Below are positions 37,225 through 45,206 of a DNA stretch of 64,000 nucleotides, one piece after another. The position numbers and the translations under genes are program-made. A model generated the notes under the pieces. That model was not told the DNA's origin, did no database searches, and saw only the letters and a list, made by a program, of their open reading frames with translations. Where the stretch lies: the NCBI RefSeq assembly GCF_028736175.1, contig NZ_CP117880.1:4526001-4590000 (forward strand), written 5' to 3'. This DNA comes from Sphingobacterium oryzagri. Its GTDB lineage: Bacteria; Bacteroidota; Bacteroidia; Sphingobacteriales; Sphingobacteriaceae. Numbering within the stretch: position 1 is the stretch's first letter; each line of letters opens with the position of its first letter.

Positions 37225-37243
37225 GGCAACCCGTACTTTCCTG
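37225..37243 (-). promoter_or_regulatory. HTCS-type direct-repeat operator, CE12-GH105 copy
   Basis: In gene sense it reads CAGGAAAGTACGGGTTGCC. It is unusually close to the start codon (43 bp), so either the mRNA has a very short leader or the true start of the esterase is misplaced. The divergent ndk gene starts 93 bp away but is a housekeeping gene and probably not a target. Confidence 0.6.
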
Positions 37244-37310
37244 TGCGACGCACGAGACAAATCGCTGCTATTTTCCTTTTCATTTGTAACGTAAACCACG
37301 ATGAAATTGT

Positions 37311-37318
37311 TAACTTTG
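37311..37318 (+). promoter_or_regulatory. ndk -7 promoter box
   Basis: TAACTTTG fits the Bacteroidota TAnnTTTG box, 18 bp before the ndk ATG. A TTTG at 37283-37286 is a possible -33 element, although the 24-bp spacing is longer than the usual 19-21. Confidence 0.5.
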
Positions 37319-37336
37319 TGAAAAATTATCAATATA

Positions 37337-37756
37337 ATGGCAACAAACAGAACATTTACTATGATTAAGCCTGATGCAGTAGCAAACGGCCATATCGGAG
37401 GAATTTTGAACGATATTATTGCGGGCGGTTTTAAACTAGTCGCTATGAAATATATCCACTTAACAGCGGAAACTGCTGGTAATTTTTATGCGGTACACAA
37501 AGAGCGTCCATTTTATGGAGATTTGGTGAGCTTCATGACTTCTGGACCTATCGTTGCTGCGATCTTAGAGAAAGAAAATGCGGTTGAAGATTTCCGTACG
37601 TTAATTGGCGCGACCGATCCGAAAAAAGCAGATGAAGGAACGATCCGTAACAAATATGCAGAATCTATCGAGGCGAATGCCGTTCACGGATCAGATTCTG
37701 ATGAGAATGCAGCAATCGAAGGAAATTTCTTCTTCTCCCAATTCGAAAGATTTTAA
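37337..37756 (+). CDS. ndk: Nucleoside diphosphate kinase
   Basis: This 139-residue cytoplasmic enzyme transfers the terminal phosphate between nucleoside triphosphates and diphosphates through a phospho-histidine. The active-site motif is ANAVHGSDS with His117, and the N-terminal [16 protein letters not shown] is the family signature. Length is normal. It is a single-gene unit with its own -7 box and a strong terminator shared with the convergent DUF2490 gene. It marks the border between the RG-I locus and housekeeping DNA. Confidence 0.98.
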   Translation: MATNRTFTMIKPDAVANGHIGGILNDIIAGGFKLVAMKYIHLTAETAGNFYAVHKERPFYGDLVSFMTSGPIVAAILEKENAVEDFRTLIGATDPKKADEGTIRNKYAESIEANAVHGSDSDENAAIEGNFFFSQFERF

Positions 37757-37767
37757 TCAAATACCAT

Positions 37768-37793
37768 AAAAAAGAGGCTAACGCCTCTTTTTT
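37768..37793. terminator. Bidirectional rho-independent terminator
   Basis: AAAAAAGAGGC (37768-37778) pairs with GCCTCTTTTTT (37783-37793) around a 4-nt loop. It lies between the convergent ndk and DUF2490 genes and just overlaps the stop end of the latter. Confidence 0.9.
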
Positions 37794-38469
37794 ATAACTT
37801 GAGTTGATGATGAAATGATAGTAGCACATGGTTAGTTCCCGGAAGCGCACCAACATGCTGACGCATATAACCAAGCTGCACACCTAAATTATCCCGTACT
37901 TTTAGTCCCAACCCGCCATATAATCGATTCCGATCAAAAAGGCTTGTTTGTGGCGCCAATACATTAACAAATAACTCATCGTAAGCTGCGAAATATAGAC
38001 CGCCCTGCTGCATTTGCCTGGCAGTAAGCGGAACATCGACAAACAAACAGTATCGCGCGCGACCTCTAAAACCATTTCCCGTAAAGCGTTCTTCCGTCCG
38101 AAAACGATGTCTAATACGCAGGATGTTCCAACTGTGGCGAATTAGCGCTTCCTGATAAATTCTATTTTCTGAAAAAGGGTTATTGGGCGTATCCTCCCAT
38201 TCGTTATAGATATATCCGTAACCGAGGGTGAAGCTTACCGAAGACGTCGCTTGATATTGTAAGCCTAAGCGCAATAAGGTTTGTTGATGATCGCCAACGA
38301 GCTTATAGTCTCTTAATTGAAGTTCATGCTGCAAAGAAAACCGACGGTCTTTCAACGTCGTGCTACCGAAATAAATTCCCCAACCTTGCAGATGCTGCGC
38401 TCGGCTCTTCAGCGCAAATAAAACGATTATCAGTGTAACAATAAGGCGAACACGATAAAACATAGGCAC
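37792..38469 (-). CDS. DUF2490 domain protein, probable outer membrane barrel
   Basis: This 225-residue exported protein matches the DUF2490 family: signal peptide (LIVTLIIVLFALKSRAQ, cleavage near 24), then alternating beta strands with aromatic residues (GWGIYFGSTTL, FTLGYGYIYNEW, NPFSENRIYQEALI, RFRTEERFTGNGFRGRARY) and a terminal strand ending SFHHQLKL. That pattern suggests a small beta-barrel in the outer membrane. Function is unknown. It is the last gene of a unit with ruvX and ybeY (9-bp gap). Confidence 0.85.
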   Translation of the reverse strand: MPMFYRVRLIVTLIIVLFALKSRAQHLQGWGIYFGSTTLKDRRFSLQHELQLRDYKLVGDHQQTLLRLGLQYQATSSVSFTLGYGYIYNEWEDTPNNPFSENRIYQEALIRHSWNILRIRHRFRTEERFTGNGFRGRARYCLFVDVPLTARQMQQGGLYFAAYDELFVNVLAPQTSLFDRNRLYGGLGLKVRDNLGVQLGYMRQHVGALPGTNHVLLSFHHQLKL

Positions 38470-38478
38470 ATCAGCTTT

Positions 38479-38913
38479 TTAGAATGTTCGCTTGGAAAGG
38501 TACTCGTTTTCTTTGGCGGTCATCTGTTGTTTGTCGTCTTTATTTTTATCGTGAAAACCGCATAGATGCAACACACCGTGGATGATGACCCGGTGTAGTT
38601 CATCGCGCTCTGAAACGTTGAATTTTTTAGCGTTTTCGTCCGTACGCTCCACCGATATAAAGATATCGCCCGCAATCATATCTGGATCTTCCGAAGAATC
38701 AAAGGTCACGATATCCGTATATGTATCGTGATCGAGGTACTGCTTATTGATTTCTAAAAGGTACGCATCTGAACAGAAAATAAGATTCAGTTCGCCGATA
38801 CGCTTAAAGCCTTCCGATTTAACGGTATCAGCAATCCATTGCCTAATCTTCTGCTTTTCCTTTACGGTGTATGTAATATCTTCGTTGAAGAATAAAATAT
38901 CTTTTAATGCCAT
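38479..38913 (-). CDS. ybeY: Endoribonuclease YbeY (16S rRNA maturation)
   Basis: This 144-residue zinc metalloprotein acts in the cytoplasm on 16S rRNA 3' maturation and ribosome quality control. The zinc-binding motif H-x3-H-x5-H is present in HGVLHLCGFHDKNKDD, and LFCSDAYLLEINKQYLDHDTYTDIVTF spans the family's other conserved stretch. Length is typical. It lies 2 bp after ruvX and 9 bp before the DUF2490 gene. Confidence 0.96.
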   Translation of the reverse strand: MALKDILFFNEDITYTVKEKQKIRQWIADTVKSEGFKRIGELNLIFCSDAYLLEINKQYLDHDTYTDIVTFDSSEDPDMIAGDIFISVERTDENAKKFNVSERDELHRVIIHGVLHLCGFHDKNKDDKQQMTAKENEYLSKRTF

Positions 38914-38915
38914 AA

Positions 38916-39326
38916 TTAATGCCTGGAATCCATATAAGTTTGTAAAATAATCGTGGCCGATACGGTATCTATCAGTCCTTTATCCTGACGCTTGCTTTTA
39001 TTTTTGCCACTTTGTGCAATTACTGCAGACGCCATTTTAGAAGTAAAGCGTTCGTCAATCTCTGCAACAGCAATTGACGGATAGGTTTTTTTTAGCTTTC
39101 TGACGAAGCCAACAACATACTGTGCCGACGCCGACGCTGTACCATCCAGTTGCATGGGTTTGCCGACCACGAAGGTGGCGACTTGCTCTTCCGATAAATA
39201 TTTCGCTAGAAAGCTCCAGATATCTTCAGGATGCACGGTCGTTAACGACGTTGCGATAATTTGCATCGGATCTGTAACCGCAATACCGATGCGTTTCGTC
39301 CCGTAATCAAATGCCATAATACGCAT
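38916..39326 (-). CDS. ruvX: Holliday junction resolvase-like RuvX (YqgF)
   Basis: This 136-residue cytoplasmic RNase H-fold nuclease belongs to the YqgF/RuvX family, linked to pre-16S rRNA 5' processing and recombination. The N-terminal FDYGTKRIGIAVTDP holds the first catalytic Asp (Asp6). ATFVVGKPMQLDGTASASAQ, AEIDERFTSKMAS and the closing DTVSATIILQTYMDS carry the remaining conserved acidic residues. It heads the ruvX-ybeY-DUF2490 unit. Confidence 0.96.
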   Translation of the reverse strand: MRIMAFDYGTKRIGIAVTDPMQIIATSLTTVHPEDIWSFLAKYLSEEQVATFVVGKPMQLDGTASASAQYVVGFVRKLKKTYPSIAVAEIDERFTSKMASAVIAQSGKNKSKRQDKGLIDTVSATIILQTYMDSRH

Positions 39327-39468
39327 AACTCTTTCTTTTGTTACAAAAATACAATTCCCGATCGAGCATATATAATAGCCGCACGAAATTAAAAGCCTCA
39401 GCCAGGTGAAAAGGTCATTTGCAGTACGTTTTTCATAGACAGGCTAACGTCATATATGCCGTCTGCCC

Positions 39469-39500
39469 ATTGCTTATCAAGCCAAATTTGGCTAAGTTTG
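39469..39500 (+). promoter_or_regulatory. Promoter of the DUF1684-deformylase gene with embedded palindrome
   Basis: TAAGTTTG (39493-39500) is a good -7 box with ATTG at 39469-39472 as a likely -33 element. A perfect 14-bp palindrome AGCCAAATTTGGCT (39480-39493) fills the spacer and touches the -7 box. A protein bound there would block RNA polymerase. The ATG is 20 bp downstream of the -7 box, so the leader is short. Confidence 0.6.
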
Positions 39501-39519
39501 AAAAATCAACGGACAAACA

Positions 39520-40746
39520 ATGAAACAGTTCTTTATAATCTTCTTTGTCATCATCGGCTTACAAACCGGCTTTGCACAAAACTATAACCAGGAAATCGAA
39601 AACTTTAGGCAGCAGCAGTTTCAATCTTTAAGTCAAGAAGCAAATGGGCCTATTGCTAAGCAAAACCTGGCTTTTTTACAATATTTCGAAGCGGATGAAA
39701 CATTCAAGGTGATGGCCGATGTGGAGTACCTGCTCAACGAGCCTACTTTTCGCATGCCGACGTCGGATGGTACCAGCAAAGAATTTAAACGATATGGATT
39801 ACTTACCTTTACGCTAAAAGGACAGAAATTTACGCTTCCATTATATGAGAATGTAAGTCGCTTTCAAAGCAGCGTGCAATCGTCCTACCTTTTTTTGCCT
39901 ATATTAGATCGCACAACGGGAGAATCTACGTATGAAAGCGGCCGATATATCGATGTCAAAAAGCAAGATATAAAGGATGGAAAATTAATTGTCGATTTTA
40001 ACAAAGCTTATAATCCTTATTGTGCATACAGCTCGGGCTACAGATGCCCGCAGCCGCCAAAAGCAAATTATTTGGATATCGACATAGCGGCTGGCGAAAA
40101 AAAGTATACAGGACCAAAAAATCAACGAGAACAAGATAGCAATATGGCTAAAAATTTCACAGAAAAGGAAAAGAAACTCATCACAGCAGGCAGCCCAACA
40201 GAAAAAATGTATGTATTGCAGACGCCTATTGAAAAAGATTCCCTGATTTTGCGAACACAATCTGACGACATAAAGTATGATGATGCCTTGCTAACTGCCC
40301 TTTCGACCAGAATGTTGGCAACGGTGCAAGATCCCGCGCATCCTGGTGTAGGTATTGCAGCGCCGCAGGTAGGTATCAACAAAAATTTGATCTGGGTGCA
40401 GCGCTTCGATAAGCCCAACCAGCCTTTTGAGTTTTATGTAAACCCTAAAATTATTTGGCGCTCACAACTATTACGCCAGGGAGCGGAAGGCTGCTTGTCT
40501 ATTCCCGACAGAAAAGAGGATGTAATCCGAAATTACAGCATTAAGCTACAGTACATCGACAGAAAAACGGGCAAGCATACCGAAGAACTGATAGAAGGCT
40601 TTACCGCCGTTATATTCCAGCATGAAGTAGATCATCTTTACGGTATTCTATATCCTGACCGTTTGGAAGAGCAGGCTGCAAAAGAGATGGTTCCGCTCCA
40701 TGAAAACATGCAATTCTTCATTGGCAAAGGAACCATCGTACCTTAA
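39520..40746 (+). CDS. Exported DUF1684-peptide deformylase fusion
   Basis: This 408-residue protein joins two families. Residues 1-20 form a Sec signal peptide (FIIFFVIIGLQTGFAQ). Residues about 22-200 are DUF1684, shown by the signature FNKAYNPYCAYSSGYRCPQP and IDIAAGEKKY. Residues about 230-405 are a peptide deformylase with all three metal-site motifs: GVGIAAPQ (276-283), EGCLS (323-327, Cys325 ligand) and QHEVDH (367-372, His368, Glu369, His372). Deformylases normally act on nascent chains in the cytoplasm, so an exported copy with an intact active site is odd. Substrate and role are unknown. It has its own promoter and stands alone between the ruvX unit and a convergent glutaminyl cyclase. 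Confidence 0.9.
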   Translation: MKQFFIIFFVIIGLQTGFAQNYNQEIENFRQQQFQSLSQEANGPIAKQNLAFLQYFEADETFKVMADVEYLLNEPTFRMPTSDGTSKEFKRYGLLTFTLKGQKFTLPLYENVSRFQSSVQSSYLFLPILDRTTGESTYESGRYIDVKKQDIKDGKLIVDFNKAYNPYCAYSSGYRCPQPPKANYLDIDIAAGEKKYTGPKNQREQDSNMAKNFTEKEKKLITAGSPTEKMYVLQTPIEKDSLILRTQSDDIKYDDALLTALSTRMLATVQDPAHPGVGIAAPQVGINKNLIWVQRFDKPNQPFEFYVNPKIIWRSQLLRQGAEGCLSIPDRKEDVIRNYSIKLQYIDRKTGKHTEELIEGFTAVIFQHEVDHLYGILYPDRLEEQAAKEMVPLHENMQFFIGKGTIVP

Positions 40747-40748
40747 AA

Positions 40749-41807
40749 TTATCGCGGCAGAACCTTTATTTCATAGAGTTTGTCCCATTGTTTTCCAGTG
40801 ACAAAAAGATGTTTGGTTGCTTTGTTGTAAGCAATTCCGTTAAGCTCTTTATCGGTCTGTGAAGCATGGGTATGCAGCCCCATTAGATTAATTTGTCCTT
40901 CAATAGCGCCTGTATTCGGGTCGATAATCACGATAATATCTTTGCCATACACATTAGCATAGACTTTCCCGTCGACATACTCTAGCTCGTTAAGCGCATC
41001 TTGTGGTCCTTCACTACCATATACTGCCAGCATGCCGGTTTCCTGATAAGTGTTTGGGTCTATAAAATATAGTTTATTGGATCCGTCAGATTTTATCAAA
41101 CGCGTGCCGTCATAGCAAAGTCCCCAGCCTTCTTTGCTATTTTGATAACTGAAAGACGACACTTGCTCAAAAGTCTTCTTATCAAGTACGAAACCTTCAT
41201 TATTTAACCAAGTAAGCATAATGATATGGTTGCCGATGAGTGTCATTCCTTCGCCAAAATAATCTTGCCCATTGGCGCTCTTGCCTGTAAACTCTTTCTT
41301 TTGCAGTACTTTTCCTGTCGCGAGTTCTACGCGTCTTATCGAAGAAATCAGTTGGTTACCAGCACCCGTAGATTCATACAACACGCCGTTATCAAATTCT
41401 AGTCCCTGCGTAAACGCCTGTGTATCGTGTGGATATTCGTTAACCTTTTCAAAAGTTAATTGTGCTGCCGATTCCGGCACTATCGTGACGTTACTGTAAG
41501 CAACGTCTTCCTTTCCGGCTTTATACACCTTGGCAATCAGGTTTCGCGCACCCAAGCCAATTTCTTTGGTATCTAGTGTAACAGCGGAGGTATCCTGCTT
41601 TCTGTCCAAAATCTCGCCGTCAACGGTGTAAACGACCGAGTCGATGGTCGTATCCGGAAATTGCATCCGGATACTCACTTTTTGTCCCAATACAATGGTT
41701 TCGCCCGATTTAGGCGACAAAAATTCAAACTTACCTTGTTGCGACTTACACCCTGCGATAAACAAGGTTCCTAAAAACAATATCCCTACAATGTGATTTA
41801 TCTTCAT
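40749..41807 (-). CDS. Glutaminyl-peptide cyclotransferase, lipoprotein
   Basis: This 352-residue protein would cyclise N-terminal glutamine to pyroglutamate on exported proteins. The signal peptide has a lipobox (GTLFIAGCKSQ, Cys at about 20). Residues about 27-110 look like an immunoglobulin-like domain; residues about 115-350 form the five-bladed propeller of the plant/bacterial-type cyclase, with HDTQAFTQGLEFDNGVLYES, FGEGMTLIGNHIIMLTWLN, GWGLCYDGTRLIKSDGSNKL and ELNGIAYNKATKHLFVTGKQW. I start at the ATG at 41807 because the lipobox then falls where expected; a longer frame overlaps yraN. It is the last gene of the dnaG-yraN unit. Confidence 0.88.
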   Translation of the reverse strand: MKINHIVGILFLGTLFIAGCKSQQGKFEFLSPKSGETIVLGQKVSIRMQFPDTTIDSVVYTVDGEILDRKQDTSAVTLDTKEIGLGARNLIAKVYKAGKEDVAYSNVTIVPESAAQLTFEKVNEYPHDTQAFTQGLEFDNGVLYESTGAGNQLISSIRRVELATGKVLQKKEFTGKSANGQDYFGEGMTLIGNHIIMLTWLNNEGFVLDKKTFEQVSSFSYQNSKEGWGLCYDGTRLIKSDGSNKLYFIDPNTYQETGMLAVYGSEGPQDALNELEYVDGKVYANVYGKDIIVIIDPNTGAIEGQINLMGLHTHASQTDKELNGIAYNKATKHLFVTGKQWDKLYEIKVLPR

Positions 41808-41814
41808 TTTTAAT

Positions 41815-42171
41815 TTAATTACTCCAAAAAGCATCTTTAATTAGTTCAATATGATCATTTTTATGCAAATAAACAGCAACTATATCAAATCTTATTTCGC
41901 CCTCATAACCTGATATGTCCAGATATGCATCGGCTGCGCGTATCAACAGCGCTTGCTTACGGCTGTCTACGAAAGAATCAGGCTCACCAAAACTGGAAGA
42001 CGAACGTGCCTTGACCTCGATAAAGACAAGAGTATCTTTATCTCGTGCAATGATATCAATCTCACCATATTTATGGCGCCAGTTTAACGTAATGATATCG
42101 TAACCCCGCTGTGCTAAAAACTTGACAGCTAGCTGTTCGCCGCGTTTGCCGCTATCTAGGTGCTTTGCCAT
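41815..42171 (-). CDS. yraN: YraN family endonuclease-fold protein (UPF0102)
   Basis: This 118-residue cytoplasmic protein has the restriction-endonuclease-like core GEIDIIARDKDTLVFIEVKAR, with the acidic and Glu-x-Lys residues of that fold, and the N-terminal GKRGEQLAVKFLAQRGYDII signature of the UPF0102 family. The role is poorly defined; nuclease activity is suspected. It lies 11 bp after dnaG and 7 bp before the cyclase gene. Confidence 0.93.
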   Translation of the reverse strand: MAKHLDSGKRGEQLAVKFLAQRGYDIITLNWRHKYGEIDIIARDKDTLVFIEVKARSSSSFGEPDSFVDSRKQALLIRAADAYLDISGYEGEIRFDIVAVYLHKNDHIELIKDAFWSN

Positions 42172-42182
42172 ATGCTGTAGGC

Positions 42183-44171
42183 TTATTTCACGATGATGTT
42201 GCCCAGAAAAGATCCCAAAAGCTTCTCCGCTTCTTTAAGTTTTTGGTATTTGGACAACAGAATTTCCATATCCACATCAGGCGCACCTGATTTTAGCTCT
42301 TCCCGGATCTTAAACATTTCGCGCTCAATTTTACGCTTTTTAATACGATACACCGCTTGAATGGTCAATGTTTTTAAGTGCGCACGTTCCTCCTTCACAA
42401 AAATTTTTCGCTTATCATCATTCCAGTTCGGACTGAGTTCGTAGGGGCTCGACACACAGGTAATAGCTAAGTCTTGCACTTCTTTATCCTCATGTGAAAA
42501 GAAAAATTTAGCTTCCGGAATTTCAAAATCCTCGGCTTTCTTTCGGAAAACATCAATGATGAAAGCGCTAGGCCGATCTTCAAAAACGATATCATCCATA
42601 GCATGCAGCAGCAGAGGCGCCACCGGGATATCACCGTCGCCTTCCCAAGTCGCTAAATCGGCACCGTAATTTAGTAGAATGCGAACAATTTCACGCTCTT
42701 GCAAAATCTCCGACGTAATGACTAAAGGCGCTTCCGCTGGCGGAAGGCCAATGTCCGAACGCTCTGCATCGGTCAAAAAGAAATCGGCGGGTGGCATATC
42801 TGGCGATGGCATATCCATGCTCATCGGTCGACTAGCAGCCGCATCTTTTTTATCCTGCGCTTTTGCTCTTTGCAAACGCATCTTGTTTAGTTCCGTAAGC
42901 AGTACGCGCTCTTCAATATCAAGAAGCCGCGAACATTGCTGGAGAAAAACAGATACTTTGATCTCATCAGGTATCAAGGCAATACTTTGAACCACTTCGC
43001 GAATAACGTCAGCACGCTTTATCGGATCGCCGCCTGTATCTTTTAATAAGATGTTGGTTTTATAAAAAATAAAATCTTCTTGATGTGCATCGATATACTC
43101 CTTAAAGGCGCTAGAGCCATAACGCTGCACATACGAATCCGGATCGTTACCATCCGGAAAGAGCAAGACTTTGACGTTCAGCCCTTCTTCCAGCAACATA
43201 TCCGTACCACGAAGGGAAGCTTTGATTCCGGCCGCATCGCCATCGTACAGGATGACCACATTTTTGGTAAACCGCGCAATCAAACGTATTTGTCCGCTGG
43301 TTAACGAAGTACCTGATGAGGAAACTACATTTTCAACACCGGCCTGATGCATGGAGATTACATCGGCATAACCTTCCACCAAATAGCAGGTGTCTTTGTC
43401 CATTATCGCTTTTTTCGCGAAATTTAAACCATACAACACGTCTGATTTATGGTAAATTTCACTCTCGGGCGAGTTCACATACTTTGGCACCGACTTTTCG
43501 GTCTTCAGTGTACGGCCGCCGAAACCGATGATTCTTCCGGTTAAATTATGAATAGGAAAGATAACCCGCCCGCGAAATCGGTCATATATACTCGCATCAT
43601 CACGCTCTATCGATAAGCCGACTTCCTTAAGGTAATCTTTATGAAAACCCGACGCGATAGCGGCATCAGACAATGCCGTCCACTGATCTGGGGAATACCC
43701 CAAATCGAATTTTTTGATGATATCTTCCCGATAGCCACGCTCTTTAAAATAAGACAAGCCGATAGCTTGTCCACCCGGCGTATCCCAAAGCTGTTCCTTG
43801 AAAAACTTACCTGCCCATGCGCTCAACACATACAGACTTTCTCGTTTATCTTGCGCCGCTAATTGAGCTGGAGAACGTTGTACCTCTTCAATACCAATGC
43901 TATATTTATCAGCCAGGTAACGAATGGCCTCTGGATAAGAGTATTTTTCCAGTTCCATTACAAACTTCAGCGAATCACCGCCGGCGCCGCATCCAAAACA
44001 TTTATAGATACCCTTCGCAACAGACACATGGAAGGATGGTGTTTTCTCGTTATGAAAAGGACAGTTGCCAATAAGCGAAGTTCCGCGTTTTTTCAAGTCC
44101 ACAAAATCACCAACAACCTCTTCTATCCGAGCTGCATCTAGTACCTTCTCTATCGTTTCCTTTGTAATCAT
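42183..44171 (-). CDS. dnaG: DNA primase
   Basis: This 662-residue replication primase makes RNA primers at the fork with the DnaB helicase. The N-terminal zinc finger has Cys37, His40, Cys58 and Cys61 (NCPFHNEKTPSFHVS, YKCFGCGAGG). The TOPRIM core shows the catalytic Glu in YLVEGYADVISM and the metal-binding Asp pair in VVILYDGDAAGIKAS. The C-terminal third (from about 440) is the variable helicase-binding region. Length fits Bacteroidota DnaG. It begins the unit dnaG-yraN-glutaminyl cyclase. Confidence 0.98.
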   Translation of the reverse strand: MITKETIEKVLDAARIEEVVGDFVDLKKRGTSLIGNCPFHNEKTPSFHVSVAKGIYKCFGCGAGGDSLKFVMELEKYSYPEAIRYLADKYSIGIEEVQRSPAQLAAQDKRESLYVLSAWAGKFFKEQLWDTPGGQAIGLSYFKERGYREDIIKKFDLGYSPDQWTALSDAAIASGFHKDYLKEVGLSIERDDASIYDRFRGRVIFPIHNLTGRIIGFGGRTLKTEKSVPKYVNSPESEIYHKSDVLYGLNFAKKAIMDKDTCYLVEGYADVISMHQAGVENVVSSSGTSLTSGQIRLIARFTKNVVILYDGDAAGIKASLRGTDMLLEEGLNVKVLLFPDGNDPDSYVQRYGSSAFKEYIDAHQEDFIFYKTNILLKDTGGDPIKRADVIREVVQSIALIPDEIKVSVFLQQCSRLLDIEERVLLTELNKMRLQRAKAQDKKDAAASRPMSMDMPSPDMPPADFFLTDAERSDIGLPPAEAPLVITSEILQEREIVRILLNYGADLATWEGDGDIPVAPLLLHAMDDIVFEDRPSAFIIDVFRKKAEDFEIPEAKFFFSHEDKEVQDLAITCVSSPYELSPNWNDDKRKIFVKEERAHLKTLTIQAVYRIKKRKIEREMFKIREELKSGAPDVDMEILLSKYQKLKEAEKLLGSFLGNIIVK

Positions 44172-44272
44172 GGATGACTCTTTTTATTAACCGGCTTTTT
44201 CCTGAAGGAAAAGCCGTTGACAAATTATTAAGCAAGTTACATAGATGACCAGTAAAATGCAACAATGATCAT

Positions 44273-44821
44273 TTAGTCTGTAATGTGCGTATGGGGTGGA
44301 ATAATGCAAAACGCTGGGATAGTAACTTCATTATCAATCACGCTATTCGCTCCAATTTCTACACCCTCGCCTACCAATACGTTGGATCCAATGCTTACGT
44401 TAGCACCGATATTAACAAAATCTTCAATAATGCTATTACTATGACTAACAGCACCAGCATCAATTAACACCTGTTGCCCTATTTGAACATCAGGCATGAC
44501 CACCGCCTTTGCAAAAATTACCGTTCCAGCTTCTATCTCAGCATGTGCTGAAATATAGGCCGTGGGATGCGTTAAGGTCACGTAATTATCTACGGCGAGG
44601 TCCTCAAAGGTACGCTTCCTTAGACCAGCATTGCGTATTGCCAGAAAATAGTGATTTGTTTGCGCTATCTGATGATTTAAAGCCACTGGGTAACCTAGCA
44701 CCGTATCCAACAAAAGGGATTTATCAATACAACCTGCAATAGATAATCCCAATTGTTCCATCAAATCTATTGTCATTTTTGCTTGTGCCGTAGCACCATA
44801 AACATAAATAGCCATAGCCAC
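44273..44821 (-). CDS. NeuD/PglD-family sugar O-acyltransferase
   Basis: This 182-residue protein has the NeuD layout: an N-terminal Rossmann-like domain (IYVYGATAQAKMTIDLMEQLG, about 1-75) and a C-terminal left-handed beta-helix of hexapeptide repeats (about 85-180, GTVIFAKAVVMPDVQIGQ, NIGANVSIGSNVLVGEGVEI). Such enzymes acetylate an amino sugar used in surface glycans. The usual active-site His lies in the GAVSHSNSI segment. No glycan biosynthesis neighbours are present, so the substrate is open. A -7-like box (TATTTTTG in minus sense) is at 44932-44939. Confidence 0.85.
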   Translation of the reverse strand: MAMAIYVYGATAQAKMTIDLMEQLGLSIAGCIDKSLLLDTVLGYPVALNHQIAQTNHYFLAIRNAGLRKRTFEDLAVDNYVTLTHPTAYISAHAEIEAGTVIFAKAVVMPDVQIGQQVLIDAGAVSHSNSIIEDFVNIGANVSIGSNVLVGEGVEIGANSVIDNEVTIPAFCIIPPHTHITD

Positions 44822-45206
44822 AAAGTTACTAAAAGGAAAGAAGTCAAACAGGGATAACTTTCATCTCTTCGTGAGATCAGTTAAATTATTCTATACGGCT
44901 ATATAAACCTCATTGGAAACCTTTATGACAACAAAAATATAGCAAAGCACTGCAATCAGCTTTGTAAAGATTTTCCTACAAACTATAAAATACTTCATGT
45001 TTTTTCAAAAGAGTGATACATAAAAAATCGAAATATCCATACAATTTAATAGTTTAAACTAAAAATTAACATAATCATGTATGCTCTATAAATTTTACAG
45101 TTTAAACACATATAATTAGTTTGTTCAATCTGTGCTTAGGACATTTCTATGTGTAATCTTTATGCTTATTCAGAACCTGTTTTAAAATTTAACGCGCCTA
45201 CTTATT
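44822..45206. promoter_or_regulatory. Divergent intergenic region, AT-rich
   Basis: This 385-bp region separates the acyltransferase and the LuxR-type regulator. It contains two GTTTAAAC boxes 48 bp apart, the first inside the perfect palindrome TAGTTTAAACTA (45050-45061), the second at 45100-45107. It also has a -7-like box for the minus-strand gene at 44932-44939. I see no clear TAnnTTTG box for the plus-strand regulator and no ORF. Confidence 0.4.
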
